From: UBA1231 sp045123185
Lineage (GTDB): Bacteria; Bacillota_I; Bacilli_A; ML615J-28; CAG-313
Assembly: GCA_045123185.1 (NCBI GenBank)
Contig: JBGVIL010000026.1
Location: 186,001-250,000, forward strand
Direction: 5' to 3'
DNA: 64,000 nt
Both the position numbers and the translations under genes were made by a program. Under the pieces are notes generated by a model. That model was given only the letters and a program-made list of their open reading frames with translations, did no database searches and was not told the origin of the DNA. Shown here piece after piece: positions 16,678 to 26,686 of this stretch. The stretch's first letter is position 1. Every line of letters begins with the position of its first letter.

Positions 16678-18510
16678 GTGATTTACAAGACAATTACAAA
16701 CTATAAGGAAGCTACTAAAGATTTCTTAGAAAACGAAAAACAATTCCACTTAGGAGTTATTACAACAGAACAATCTAACCCTATTACTAAAAACTTAAGT
16801 GCAACTATCATGAAAGATACTGCACAAGGTGTTAAAACAATTTTTAAAGCAGATAAATATGTTGAACCAGTTGCAAGAGCTGCGTTCCATACTCCAGAAT
16901 TTGCTGCATTCATTGACGATATTAAACGTTGTATGGATGAAAAGAGAAAAGTTGTTTTCTCTTCAGTAGGTGCATCAGGAAGAATGGCTGTACAAATGGA
17001 AGGTGCTTGGAGATGTTTCTGGCAAGGTTTAGTAGATAAACTACCTAACCATCGTTATGAATTCTTACAACTTGGTGATGTTGTTACAAGTTTCATCACT
17101 GGTGGTGACCGTGCAGTAGTACGTTCAGTTGAAAATTTTGAAGACTATATGACATTTGGTGCTAAACAAGTAGACGAAGCTGAAATGACAAAAGGTGACG
17201 TTTTAGTAGCACTTTCAGAATGTGGTTTATCAGCAAGTATTAATGGTTCAGCTGTCAGAGGTTATGAACTAGGTCTTAGAACTTATTACTTACACTGTAA
17301 CCCAGAAGATATTCTAAGAAAACATTTAGACCGTGCACGTGCTGTATTTGAATGTATTGATGAATATCAAGAAAATATTAAAAACGGTGTTCCTACAGAT
17401 AAATACATCGTTAAAATTCCTCTAGTTGTAGGTAATATGGCTGTATCTGGTTCAACTCGTATGCAAACTACTACAGTTGAATTATTAGCAGCTGGTGCAG
17501 CACTAGAAGTTGCTGCTAACCGTTGGTTAAAAGAAAACTTAACAGAACAAGAATTATCAGTTGTTGGTGGCGAATTCTTAACTTTAGATGAATATGCTGA
17601 CGCATTTGCTTCTCTTAATAAACAATTAATGAGCGGTAAAACTTTAAAAGGTTTAGCAAAAGCTGTTGACTTTGAAGTTGATACATATACTAAAAAAGGT
17701 TTAGTAACATATGCTACTCATGAATATCTATTAGATATTATGACAGACACAACTGAACGTCAACCTACATTTACACTTCCACCTTTTAGAAAATTCAATG
17801 ATACTGAACATGAAGTATCTTGGGCTTATACTAAAGACCCACTATATCCAAACGAAGTTGCATGGCAACAATTAATGAGAAGAGATATTAAAGGTCTTGA
17901 ATGGACAGCTGATGATTATCGTGCAATGGGTGCAAACCAAGATATCATCAACAATCCTCCAGCAGTAAGCGGTTCTGAACTTCTTGAATACTGCATCGGT
18001 AATGAAGATGACCCATCAAGATATTCTCGTGATAACTCATTCTTAGTACTTGTTGATATTAATGGTTCAGCAAATAAAGCTGCAATTGATTGGTATAAAA
18101 AAGAAGTTACTAAATTCACTGGTGGTGTAGTAATCAGATTTGGTCAAATTCCAGCTGAAAAAATCCAAAAAGATGAAATCAGAATCCCAGTTGAACTTCC
18201 AAGAACTTGCACAGATATCTTATATCACTTATTAATTAAAGTTGCATTCAATGCTTTATCAACAGGAACAATGGCTAAGATGGGCCGTGTATATGGTAAC
18301 TGGATGGTACAAGTATTACCAACTAACAAAAAATTAATTGACCGTTCATCAAGAATCATTGCTAACCTTGCAAAAATTCCTTATGAACAAGCAGTTGAAG
18401 AATTCTTTATTTCTTACTATAATCGTAAACCTGAAGACGAATATCGTGAATCATATGTAATTGAAACATTACGTCGTTTAGGATTCGATCCAACTAAAGA
18501 TATTAAATAG
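16678..18510 (+). CDS. Large SIS-domain protein related to MurQ/GKRP (sugar-phosphate etherase/isomerase-like)
   Basis: The 610-aa protein aligns by eye with the MurQ/glucokinase-regulatory-protein group. Motifs are SSVGASGRMAVQMEG (about residue 96), ITGGDRAVVRSVENFED (about 141), DVLVALSECGLSASI and GNMAVSGSTRMQTTT (about 260). MurQ itself is about 300 aa; the extra 300 residues could be a second SIS half, as in GKRP. A role in N-acetylmuramate 6-phosphate or another sugar phosphate is inferred, not shown. The start is GTG at 16678 with AAGGAG 8 nt upstream; no better ATG exists. Its near-consensus promoter, and codon choice that looks richer in C-ending codons than its neighbours, suggest an abundant protein. 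A terminator follows. Confidence 0.72.
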   Translation: MIYKTITNYKEATKDFLENEKQFHLGVITTEQSNPITKNLSATIMKDTAQGVKTIFKADKYVEPVARAAFHTPEFAAFIDDIKRCMDEKRKVVFSSVGASGRMAVQMEGAWRCFWQGLVDKLPNHRYEFLQLGDVVTSFITGGDRAVVRSVENFEDYMTFGAKQVDEAEMTKGDVLVALSECGLSASINGSAVRGYELGLRTYYLHCNPEDILRKHLDRARAVFECIDEYQENIKNGVPTDKYIVKIPLVVGNMAVSGSTRMQTTTVELLAAGAALEVAANRWLKENLTEQELSVVGGEFLTLDEYADAFASLNKQLMSGKTLKGLAKAVDFEVDTYTKKGLVTYATHEYLLDIMTDTTERQPTFTLPPFRKFNDTEHEVSWAYTKDPLYPNEVAWQQLMRRDIKGLEWTADDYRAMGANQDIINNPPAVSGSELLEYCIGNEDDPSRYSRDNSFLVLVDINGSANKAAIDWYKKEVTKFTGGVVIRFGQIPAEKIQKDEIRIPVELPRTCTDILYHLLIKVAFNALSTGTMAKMGRVYGNWMVQVLPTNKKLIDRSSRIIANLAKIPYEQAVEEFFISYYNRKPEDEYRESYVIETLRRLGFDPTKDIK

Positions 18511-18517
18511 TCAATAA

Positions 18518-18549
18518 AAAAACCACTTTATCTAATAAAGTGGTTTTTT
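18518..18549 (+). terminator. Rho-independent terminator after the SIS gene
   Basis: Stem core CCACTTTAT / ATAAAGTGG with CTA loop, extended by A/T pairs, then a T run. Confidence 0.9.
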
Positions 18550-18633
18550 ATTTTAAATAACACATAATCTAAAGATAAATTATAATGATTTTTATACCAT
18601 TTTTTCGACATTTAAAATGCCTAGTTGTTTAAC

Positions 18634-18662
18634 TTGAAAATTAGGTCAAACTATGGTATAAT
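18634..18662 (+). promoter_or_regulatory. Promoter of the 18.7-26.6 kb gene run
   Basis: TTGAAA, 17-nt spacer, TATAAT with TG extension (TGGTATAAT). No terminator is visible between here and the end of ligA, so it may drive all five genes. Confidence 0.8.
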
Positions 18663-18698
18663 AAAATATATAGTATTTTTAAAATAATAGGAGGGTTT

Positions 18699-20222
18699 AT
18701 GAATAATCAAGATTTTGATAAGCTAATATCAGCTCAAAAAGAAGAAATCGAAAGAATTAAGAATTCTAATCAAGAGACTAATATTAAAGAATTTTATTTA
18801 AATAAATATCATGAATTATATCAGGAAATCCTTCAGGAAAGAATTGATGAAATTAATCATGAATTAGATGAATTAGAACAAGAAATTCAAAATTTAAATA
18901 ATTCTGTTGATCGTATTAATGAAGATATTGAAAACAATCAAAGAATTCAAGATAAGATCAATGATGTTGAAGAAAGAATTCATGAATGTTATTGTGAAAT
19001 GGAAGAAAAAAGATTCCAGACAGAAACAGTTATTGATAATTTACAACATGATACAGTTAAACTATATCAACAATATCAAAACATTGTACGTGTTTGGTTT
19101 GACCAATTAAATAATTATTTTGACCATTTAATAGATCAAAAAGAATTATTAGATTATGTTGATAATATGTCTAATATGATGTTAACAGACGCATACAATT
19201 TAGCTGTTAAAATTAAATCTAATGAACATCAAAACAATTTAATTAATCAAGCATTAAATGATGAGTTAGAGGTTGTTAGACAAAAACTTGATACTTTATT
19301 TATTGAAAAAAGTCGTTATGAAAAAAGTAAATACGAAGTATCAGTAGACCGAAGTGAACAGTTAAAAAAAGATCTTGCAGTAAAACAAGAACATAAAAAA
19401 TATTATAAAGAAGAAATTGAAAAAGCGTTCATACATCAAAGTAACAAACACTTAAAAGAAGTTAATGAACTACTTATTAAGTTTTCACTTACTTCAAAAG
19501 ATCCAAGTGAACAAATTGAAATCTTAGATTCACTTTATGAAAAGTATAAAGCACAGTTATTGAGCTTAGATACACTTTCTAATCAAGCGTACCAGAAACA
19601 GAAAAGATTGAATATGCTTTATGAAGAAAAATCAAAGCTTGACAACTTAAAAGTAAAAAAAGATCAGTTAGATAAGAAAATTCAAACTTTACAAAATGCT
19701 TATGTTGTAATAAGTAAAAATATCAAAGATATGGATGATCATTTAGAAGATATTAAGAAACAAATTTCATCTTTTAAACATCAACAATTTTTAAGATTTG
19801 AAGAACAATTCCAAGAAGAATTGGATGAAGGTTTAAAAGAAATCAAAAAACAACAAAAGTATATTGAAAGTTTACATGAAGAAAGAACATATTTACTTTA
19901 TGAAGCAAATACTGATAAAGTAAAAGATATCGAACAAGACATTCATCTTGCAGATATTAAATTAAATAAAACAATAGAACGTTATGATAACATCCAAAAA
20001 GACTATGATGAGTTCTTAAAACAAAATGATAATTCGACTATAAAATCTTTAATTTCTGAAGGAAGTTTCTTTGAATCTAACCTTCCAAAGTTAAAAGAAT
20101 TAACAATTAAATTAAGAAATAAAATAAGTAATCTTACATCTGAATCACACAGTATGCAAGATGATTTAAAAGATTATCAAACTATTTTAATGCAAATTCA
20201 GGAATTAGAAAATGAAGATTAA
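18699..20222 (+). CDS. Long coiled-coil protein of unknown function
   Basis: The 507-aa protein is almost entirely charged heptad sequence (runs such as ELDELEQEIQNLNNSVDRI and IQTLQNAYVVISKNI). It has no signal peptide, membrane helix or recognisable enzymatic motif. It should be a cytoplasmic, elongated, alpha-helical protein. AGGAGGG lies just upstream of the ATG. Its last 11 nt overlap the B3/4-domain gene, and glnS, pcrA and ligA follow, which hints at an information-processing or structural role but proves nothing. I do not recognise a family. Confidence 0.7.
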   Translation: MNNQDFDKLISAQKEEIERIKNSNQETNIKEFYLNKYHELYQEILQERIDEINHELDELEQEIQNLNNSVDRINEDIENNQRIQDKINDVEERIHECYCEMEEKRFQTETVIDNLQHDTVKLYQQYQNIVRVWFDQLNNYFDHLIDQKELLDYVDNMSNMMLTDAYNLAVKIKSNEHQNNLINQALNDELEVVRQKLDTLFIEKSRYEKSKYEVSVDRSEQLKKDLAVKQEHKKYYKEEIEKAFIHQSNKHLKEVNELLIKFSLTSKDPSEQIEILDSLYEKYKAQLLSLDTLSNQAYQKQKRLNMLYEEKSKLDNLKVKKDQLDKKIQTLQNAYVVISKNIKDMDDHLEDIKKQISSFKHQQFLRFEEQFQEELDEGLKEIKKQQKYIESLHEERTYLLYEANTDKVKDIEQDIHLADIKLNKTIERYDNIQKDYDEFLKQNDNSTIKSLISEGSFFESNLPKLKELTIKLRNKISNLTSESHSMQDDLKDYQTILMQIQELENED

Positions 20223-20844
20223 AATTGATTCTATTCTTCAAGAAAAATTACCTGAATTTAATGTTATTAGTTATTTGATGGATGTTGAGAATAATAAAAC
20301 CGAAATGGTTTTAAATATATTAAATAATTTAAAAAGTGATATATTAATCGAAGAGGTTACATCTGATCCAAAAATTAAAGAGACACGTGACGGATATAAA
20401 AAACTTGGTAAAGATCCAAGTCATACACGTCCAGCATGTGAAGCATTATTAAGAAGAGTAATTAAAGGAATCCAATTATATTCATTAGGCGATTTAATTG
20501 ACCTTGGTAACATTTTATCAGTTGAAACTAAACGTAGTGTATGTGTTGTTGATGCTGCTAAAATTCAAGGTGATGTTATGATTAGAATTGGAGAAGATGG
20601 TGAATATGTTGACGCAATTAACCGCGGTTTAATTAACGCATTTAATTTACCGGTTTATGTTGATGATCAAGGAATCTTTGGCTCACCAACTAGCGATACT
20701 ATTAGAACATCTGTTAGCGAATCAACAAAACAAATTTTAGTAATGATTATTTGTTTCAGTGCAAAAGATAAAAACATAGACGAACAAAGACTACTAGATT
20801 TATATATTAACTATGCTAACGCGAAAAATCTAATTAAATTATAA
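20212..20844 (+). CDS. Stand-alone B3/4-domain protein (PheT editing-domain-like)
   Basis: The 210-aa protein matches the B3/B4 fold found in the PheRS beta subunit: GYKKLGKDPSHTRPACEALL (about residues 58-77), then RRVIKGIQLYSLGDLIDLGN and IRIGEDGEYVDAINRG. In PheRS this domain edits mischarged Tyr-tRNAPhe. Free-standing copies are common in Bacillota, and a trans-editing role is only a guess. Its translation is coupled to the upstream coiled-coil gene by an 11-nt overlap, and glnS starts 13 nt downstream. Confidence 0.85.
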   Translation: MKIKIDSILQEKLPEFNVISYLMDVENNKTEMVLNILNNLKSDILIEEVTSDPKIKETRDGYKKLGKDPSHTRPACEALLRRVIKGIQLYSLGDLIDLGNILSVETKRSVCVVDAAKIQGDVMIRIGEDGEYVDAINRGLINAFNLPVYVDDQGIFGSPTSDTIRTSVSESTKQILVMIICFSAKDKNIDEQRLLDLYINYANAKNLIKL

Positions 20845-20857
20845 GAGGGAAATACAT

Positions 20858-22498
20858 ATGAATGAAACATCAAATTTTATTAAAACAATAATGAAAAATG
20901 AACTTGAAACAGGCGTTGTTGATCATATTTTAACAAGATTTCCACCAGAACCAAATGCATACTTACATATTGGACATGCTAGAGCAATCGTTACAAATTT
21001 TGAACTTGCAAAGCATTTTGGTGGATATACAAATTTAAGATTCGATGATACTAACCCTGTAAAAGAAGACGTTGAATTTGTCGACGCAATTCAAAAAGAC
21101 TTAGAATGGTTAGGATATAATCCACGTATTGTTGTTTATGGTTCTAGCTATTTTGAAGAAACATATGAAAAAGCTATTTTATTAATAAAAAAAGGTTTAG
21201 CTTTCGTTTGTGATTTAACACAAGAAGAAGTAAGTCTTTATCGTGGTGATACTAATACTCCAGGTAAAAACTCTCCATACCGTGATCGTTCAATCGAAGA
21301 AAACTTAAAACTTTTCCAAGAAATGCGTGATGGTAAATATCCAAACGGAACTAAGACTTTACGTGCAAAAATTGATATGGCATCGCCAAATATCAACATG
21401 CGTGATCCAGTAATCTATCGTATTATTCATATTAATCACCACCAAACTGGTAATAAATGGTGTATTTATCCAATGTATGACTTTGCTCATCCATTACAAG
21501 ATTCATTTGAAGGAATTACACATTCACTTTGTAGTTTAGAATATGAAGACCATCGTCCACTATATGATTGGGTAATCAATAATTGTGACGTTTTACATAA
21601 ACCTCGCCAAATTGAATTTGGTCGTTTAGGTATTACTAATATGATTATGAGTAAACGTTACTTAAAACAACTTGTTGATGAAAAGATTGTTAAAGGTTAT
21701 GATGACCCAAGAATGCCAACATTAGTTGGATTAAAAAGACGTGGCTTTACAGCTAACGCAATCAAAGAATTTATTCTATCAACTGGTCTTTCAAAGATTA
21801 ATTCAACAGTTGATTATGAAATGTTAGAACATTTCTTAAGAGAAGATTTAAAACTTAAAACTATTCGTCCGATGGCTGTATTAAAACCATTAAAGGTAGT
21901 AATCACTAACTATCCAGAAAATCAAGTTGAAGTTTTAGAGTGTGTAAATAATGCGGAAAACCCAGAACTTGGAAGTCGTCAAATTACTTTCTCAAGAGAA
22001 ATTTATATTGATCAAGATGACTTTGTAGTTGAAAAACCAAATAAACATTGGAAGAGACTTGCAAAAGACATCGAAGTAAGATTGATGCATGCATACTTTA
22101 TTAAATGTAATGAAGTAATTTATAATGAAGATGGAACAATCAAAGAATTACATTGTACATATGATCCAAATACAAAGAGTGGAACAGGATTTAATGAAAG
22201 AAAACCAAATGGTACAATTCACTTTGTAGATGCAGCAACTGCAGTGCCTTGTGAATTCAATGTTTTCGAACCATTAATTTTAGATTCTGTTGTATCTAGT
22301 GAAAATTTTAAAGAACGTATCAACCCTAATTCTTGGACTGTATACAATGGCTTCGTTGAAAAAGCCTTAAAAGATACAAAACCATTAGATCATTTCCAAT
22401 TTGTACGTGTTGGATATTTTGTAACTGACTATGATACGAAAGGTGATAAGGTGGTATTTAATCAAACAGTTAGTTTGAAATCATCTTTTTCAAAGTAA
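20858..22498 (+). CDS. glnS: Glutaminyl-tRNA synthetase
   Basis: The 546-aa class I synthetase has the GlnRS-specific form of the HIGH region (FPPEPNAYLHIGHA). Also present are the block RFDDTNPVKEDVEFV, the tRNA-acceptor region YDFAHPLQDSFEGITHSLCS and the KMSKS-like IMSKRYL. It charges tRNA-Gln with glutamine directly in the cytosol. B. subtilis lacks GlnRS and uses GluRS plus GatCAB, so its presence is a lineage marker. GAGGG is about 8 nt upstream of the ATG. pcrA follows after 6 nt. Confidence 0.95.
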   Translation: MNETSNFIKTIMKNELETGVVDHILTRFPPEPNAYLHIGHARAIVTNFELAKHFGGYTNLRFDDTNPVKEDVEFVDAIQKDLEWLGYNPRIVVYGSSYFEETYEKAILLIKKGLAFVCDLTQEEVSLYRGDTNTPGKNSPYRDRSIEENLKLFQEMRDGKYPNGTKTLRAKIDMASPNINMRDPVIYRIIHINHHQTGNKWCIYPMYDFAHPLQDSFEGITHSLCSLEYEDHRPLYDWVINNCDVLHKPRQIEFGRLGITNMIMSKRYLKQLVDEKIVKGYDDPRMPTLVGLKRRGFTANAIKEFILSTGLSKINSTVDYEMLEHFLREDLKLKTIRPMAVLKPLKVVITNYPENQVEVLECVNNAENPELGSRQITFSREIYIDQDDFVVEKPNKHWKRLAKDIEVRLMHAYFIKCNEVIYNEDGTIKELHCTYDPNTKSGTGFNERKPNGTIHFVDAATAVPCEFNVFEPLILDSVVSSENFKERINPNSWTVYNGFVEKALKDTKPLDHFQFVRVGYFVTDYDTKGDKVVFNQTVSLKSSFSK

Positions 22499-22504
22499 GA
22501 TAAT

Positions 22505-24577
22505 ATGAGTTTTTTAGAGGGATTAAATAAAGACCAAAGAGCAGCAGTAGAAAAAGTAGATGGACCTGTCATAGTTTTTGCTGGAGCAGGAACTGGAAAA
22601 ACAAGAACTCTTACAACAAGAATAGCATACATGATAACAGAAAAAGATATTAATCCTAAAAATATCTTAGCAATAACTTTCACCAAAAAAGCGACTAACG
22701 AAATGCGCGAACGAGTTATGAAGTTATCAGGTATTAATGCTAAGTATGTTACTATTTCTACAATTCATGCTTTATGTGCCAGAATTTTACGTCAAACTAT
22801 TTCAAAGATTGGTTACGGCTTAAACTTTGAAATTGTAGATGAAGAAGACGTAAATAAAATTATTGTAGATATATATAAAGATCTTGATATTAGTAAGAAA
22901 TATTTTTCACCACGAGCAGCTGCGAATATAATTAGTTCCTACAAAAATGGAATTGGTGAAATCAATGGAATTATCAAAGAAGTTTATGATGCTTATCAAA
23001 AAAGATTAAAAGAATCAAACCAAGTAGACTTTGATGATTTGCTTGTATTAACTAACGAAATTCTAACAGATTTCCCAGATGTATTAGAATATTTCCAAAA
23101 CAAATATCAATATATTTTAGTTGATGAATTCCAAGATACTAATATAATTCAATATAATATTATTAAATTACTTGCAGCAAAAAATCGTAATTTATTTGTA
23201 GTTGGTGATGATGACCAAAGTATTTATTCATTCAGAGGTGCAAATGTATTAAATATGTACCAGTTCAGTAAAGATTATCCTGAACGTGAATTGATTAAAT
23301 TAACTCAAAATTATCGTTCATCAAATGCAATTTTAAAAGGTTCAAACAATTTAATTAAACATAATAAACATCGTGAAGAAAAAGAATTATTTAGTGATGT
23401 TGAAGGAACACTTCAAGATGTTACTATTCATGATGCATATTATTATGAAGATGAACCAAGATATATTGTTGATGAAATCAAACACTTAGTATCACAAAAG
23501 AATTATCAATATAAAGATATTGCAATTCTTTATCGTACAAACGTTATTTCTAGAAACATTGAATTAGGTTTAATTGAAGGTGGAATCCCATATCAAGTTT
23601 ATGGTGGTTTTGCATTCTTAAAACGTAAAGAAATTAAAGATGTATTAAGTTACTTAAAATATATTGTTGATCCAGAAAACATGTTCCACTTCAGAAGAAT
23701 AATTAATTTACCTGCAAGAGGAATTGGCGATAAGACAATTGAAAAATTATTACTTTACAAAAAAGAGGATGAAATATTATTTGACGCTATTGAACGTTTC
23801 CATAATGAATTCCCATCTACTAAAAGTGAATCTCTTTTAGAGTTTAAAAATCTAATTGTTAAACTACAAGAATTATTTGAAAAACTTCCATTACCTGAGT
23901 TTTATGATGAAATGTTGTCTTTAACAAACTATAAAGAGACACTTAGAAATGAAGATGATGAAGAAAGTAATCGAATTCAAAATGTTGATGAATTTAAATC
24001 AATTTTAGTACAACTTGAAAGACGTGCTGATTTAGAAGGTATGTCTAACAAAGATAAACTTCAAATTGGTTTTGATGATGTAATTTTAGATGAAACTGTT
24101 GGAACTAAACAAGATGTAAATGGTGTTGTACTTTCAACAGTACATTCAATTAAAGGATTAGAATTTAGAGCAGTATTTGTAGTAGCATTAGAAGAAGGTA
24201 TTTTCCCATCTTTAAAAGAAGATTCAGACATTGAAGAAGAACGTCGTATTGCCTATGTTGCATTTACTAGAGCAAAAGAAAAAATATATTTAACTTGTGT
24301 ATCAAGACGTTTAATTTATGGACGTGTTGTACTTAATCAAAAGTCAAGATTTATTACTGAATATGTCGCAAGTCTTGATTGGAAAGAACATTTAGAAGAA
24401 CAAAAAGAAATAGAAGATAATACACCAATAAAAGTTGGTGATAAAGTTACTCACTGTAACTTTGGCGATGGTCTTGTAATTAGTGAATCTGGAAGTATTA
24501 TTCAAGTTTTATTTGAAAAAGACCACAGCTTTAGAAAGATCTTAAGAGATCATCCATCAATCAAAAAAAGAAAGTAA
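22505..24577 (+). CDS. pcrA: ATP-dependent DNA helicase PcrA (UvrD family)
   Basis: The 690-aa superfamily 1 helicase carries the usual motifs: Q motif LNKDQRAAVE, Walker A AGAGTGKTRTL (about residue 26), Walker B YILVDEFQDTN, motif III VVGDDDQSIYSFRGA, motif IV NYRSS, motif V VVLSTVHSIKGLEF and motif VI AYVAFTRAKEKIYL. It unwinds DNA 3'-5' in repair and rolling-circle replication. The usual length is about 720-740 aa; the linker before the C-terminal Tudor-like domain (KVGDKVTHCNFGDGLVI) is shorter. It lies directly upstream of ligA, as in Bacillus. Confidence 0.95.
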   Translation: MSFLEGLNKDQRAAVEKVDGPVIVFAGAGTGKTRTLTTRIAYMITEKDINPKNILAITFTKKATNEMRERVMKLSGINAKYVTISTIHALCARILRQTISKIGYGLNFEIVDEEDVNKIIVDIYKDLDISKKYFSPRAAANIISSYKNGIGEINGIIKEVYDAYQKRLKESNQVDFDDLLVLTNEILTDFPDVLEYFQNKYQYILVDEFQDTNIIQYNIIKLLAAKNRNLFVVGDDDQSIYSFRGANVLNMYQFSKDYPERELIKLTQNYRSSNAILKGSNNLIKHNKHREEKELFSDVEGTLQDVTIHDAYYYEDEPRYIVDEIKHLVSQKNYQYKDIAILYRTNVISRNIELGLIEGGIPYQVYGGFAFLKRKEIKDVLSYLKYIVDPENMFHFRRIINLPARGIGDKTIEKLLLYKKEDEILFDAIERFHNEFPSTKSESLLEFKNLIVKLQELFEKLPLPEFYDEMLSLTNYKETLRNEDDEESNRIQNVDEFKSILVQLERRADLEGMSNKDKLQIGFDDVILDETVGTKQDVNGVVLSTVHSIKGLEFRAVFVVALEEGIFPSLKEDSDIEEERRIAYVAFTRAKEKIYLTCVSRRLIYGRVVLNQKSRFITEYVASLDWKEHLEEQKEIEDNTPIKVGDKVTHCNFGDGLVISESGSIIQVLFEKDHSFRKILRDHPSIKKRK

Positions 24578-24589
24578 GAGGAGGCTATC

Positions 24590-26575
24590 ATGGATTATAT
24601 TAAACGAATGAATGAACTTGTTAAATTATTGAAACAATATAACTATGAGTACTATGTTTTAGATAATCCAACAGTATCAGATTTAGAATATGATAGCTTA
24701 ATGAAAGAGTTAGAGCGACTTGAAACAATGTATCCTGCGCATGCTCTTCCAGATAGTCCAACTAAAAAAGTTGGTGACTATTTAAAACTCGAACTTGAAG
24801 AAATAACACATGCTAATCCAATGATGTCTTTAGCAAATGCTTTTAGTTATCAAGAATTAAGAGAGTTTGACGAAAAGATTAAAAGAACTGTTAATCAAAA
24901 TATTGAATACACATGTGAATTAAAAATTGATGGTATTGCTTCAACCATTCATTACGAAGATGGTTTGCTAGTTTTAGCTGCCACACGTGGTAATGGAACA
25001 GTTGGTGAAAATATCACTAAAAATGCTTTAACTATTAATTCATTACCTAAAGTATTAACTGAACATATTTCACTTGAAGTAAGAGGTGAAGTATATATGT
25101 TAAAAAGCGTATTTAATGAATTAAATGATAAGAGAAAACTAGAAAACAAATCACTATTTGCTAATCCAAGAAATGCCGCAGGTGGTAGTTTAAGACAATT
25201 AGATTCTAATATTACTAAAGAAAGAAAACTAGATCAATTTTCTTATACATTAGTAAATCCAGAAAAATATAATATTTATAAACAAAGCGATGTAATGACT
25301 TATCTAAGCGACCTTGGATTTTCAGTAAATCCTCATTTTAGAAAATGCCATAACATTGATGAAGTAATTGAGTATATTGAGGAATATAAAGATAAGAGAA
25401 AAGAATTACCTTATGAAACTGATGGCATTGTAATTAAGGTTGATGATTTAACTTTATATGATGAAATTGGCTATACAGTCAAAACGCCAAAATGGGCAAT
25501 TGCTTATAAGTTTCCTGCAGAAATTGCAGTAACAAAATTAAAAGATATTATCTTTACAGTTGGAAGAACTGGAATGATTACACCAAATGCTGTTTTAGAT
25601 CCTGTTTTAATTAGTGGTTCAACTGTATCGCGCGCAACCCTAAATAATGAAGACTTCATTGTTTCAAGAGATATTAGAATTGGCGACTATGTAAAGGTTA
25701 GAAAAGCTGGTGAAATTATTCCTGAAATTGTTGAAGTAGATTTTACTAGAAGAGAAGATGGATTAATTCCATTTAAAATGTTAGAAAAATGTCCTGAATG
25801 TGGAATGCCTTTGGTTAAAAGAAATAATGAATCTGAACACCATTGCATTAATCCAAATTGTTGTGGTAGAATCTTAGAACAGTTAATTCATTTTTCATCA
25901 AGACAAGCTATGGATATTGAAGGATTAGGTGAAAAACAAACAGAACTTTTATATCAATTAGGTTATGTTAAAGATGTTTCAGATATTTATCTTTTAAAAA
26001 ATTATTATTATGAATTACTTACTCTTGATGGTTATGGAGACCAAAAGATAAGTAATCTATTTAACGCAATAGAAAAGAGTAAAGATAATACTTTAGATCA
26101 ATTAATCTTTGGACTTGGTATTAAACATGTTGGTCAGAAAGCTTCTAAAAACCTTGCTAAGATTTATCATTCGATTGATGAACTTAAAAACGCAACAGTT
26201 GAAGAATTAATATCAATTGAAGACATTGGTCAAATTATGGCTGAAAGCATCAAAGATTATTTTACAAATCCTAAAAATTTAGAACTAATTGAAAAACTTA
26301 AATCATATGGTATTAATCCAATTAGCAATTATATTCAAAAAGATAATTTACCACTGGCAGGTCTTACAATTGTGGTAACTGGTACGCTTGAAACTATGTC
26401 CCGTGATGAAGCAAACTCTTTAATTGAAGAAAACGGTGGAAAAGCATCATCTTCAGTTTCTAAAAAAACATCATATGTTTTAGCAGGCCGTGACGCAGGA
26501 AGTAAGCTTACAAAAGCTCAATCTTTAGGCGTTCCTGTAATTAGTGAAAATGAATTTAAAAATATGATTAAATAA
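24590..26575 (+). CDS. ligA: NAD-dependent DNA ligase
   Basis: The 661-aa enzyme has the adenylation Lys at 112 (CELKIDGIA) and the OB-fold and nucleotidyltransferase blocks (GNGTVGENIT, YETDGIVIKVDD, VGRTGMITPNA). A four-Cys zinc finger (CPECGMPLV...CINPNCCGRI), helix-hairpin-helix repeats (GLGIKHVGQKAS) and a C-terminal BRCT domain (about 585-661) complete it. It seals nicks using NAD+. GGAGG precedes the ATG. A terminator ends this transcription unit. Confidence 0.97.
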   Translation: MDYIKRMNELVKLLKQYNYEYYVLDNPTVSDLEYDSLMKELERLETMYPAHALPDSPTKKVGDYLKLELEEITHANPMMSLANAFSYQELREFDEKIKRTVNQNIEYTCELKIDGIASTIHYEDGLLVLAATRGNGTVGENITKNALTINSLPKVLTEHISLEVRGEVYMLKSVFNELNDKRKLENKSLFANPRNAAGGSLRQLDSNITKERKLDQFSYTLVNPEKYNIYKQSDVMTYLSDLGFSVNPHFRKCHNIDEVIEYIEEYKDKRKELPYETDGIVIKVDDLTLYDEIGYTVKTPKWAIAYKFPAEIAVTKLKDIIFTVGRTGMITPNAVLDPVLISGSTVSRATLNNEDFIVSRDIRIGDYVKVRKAGEIIPEIVEVDFTRREDGLIPFKMLEKCPECGMPLVKRNNESEHHCINPNCCGRILEQLIHFSSRQAMDIEGLGEKQTELLYQLGYVKDVSDIYLLKNYYYELLTLDGYGDQKISNLFNAIEKSKDNTLDQLIFGLGIKHVGQKASKNLAKIYHSIDELKNATVEELISIEDIGQIMAESIKDYFTNPKNLELIEKLKSYGINPISNYIQKDNLPLAGLTIVVTGTLETMSRDEANSLIEENGGKASSSVSKKTSYVLAGRDAGSKLTKAQSLGVPVISENEFKNMIK

Positions 26576-26581
26576 TAAATT

Positions 26582-26609
26582 ACACCCAATTAAATTGGGT
26601 GTTTTTTTT
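26582..26609 (+). terminator. Rho-independent terminator after ligA
   Basis: Stem ACACCCAAT / ATTGGGTGT with TAA loop, then eight Ts. Confidence 0.92.
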
Positions 26610-26644
26610 CTTCTAAAAACTGACAAAATAATATATATAATCAC

Positions 26645-26673
26645 TTGATAAAAATGGTAGAATAGTATATAAT
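26645..26673 (+). promoter_or_regulatory. Promoter of the polyamine-transport operon
   Basis: TTGATA, 17-nt spacer, TATAAT. The predicted transcript start is close to the palindrome at 26687. Confidence 0.82.
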
Positions 26674-26686
26674 ATATAATATATAC

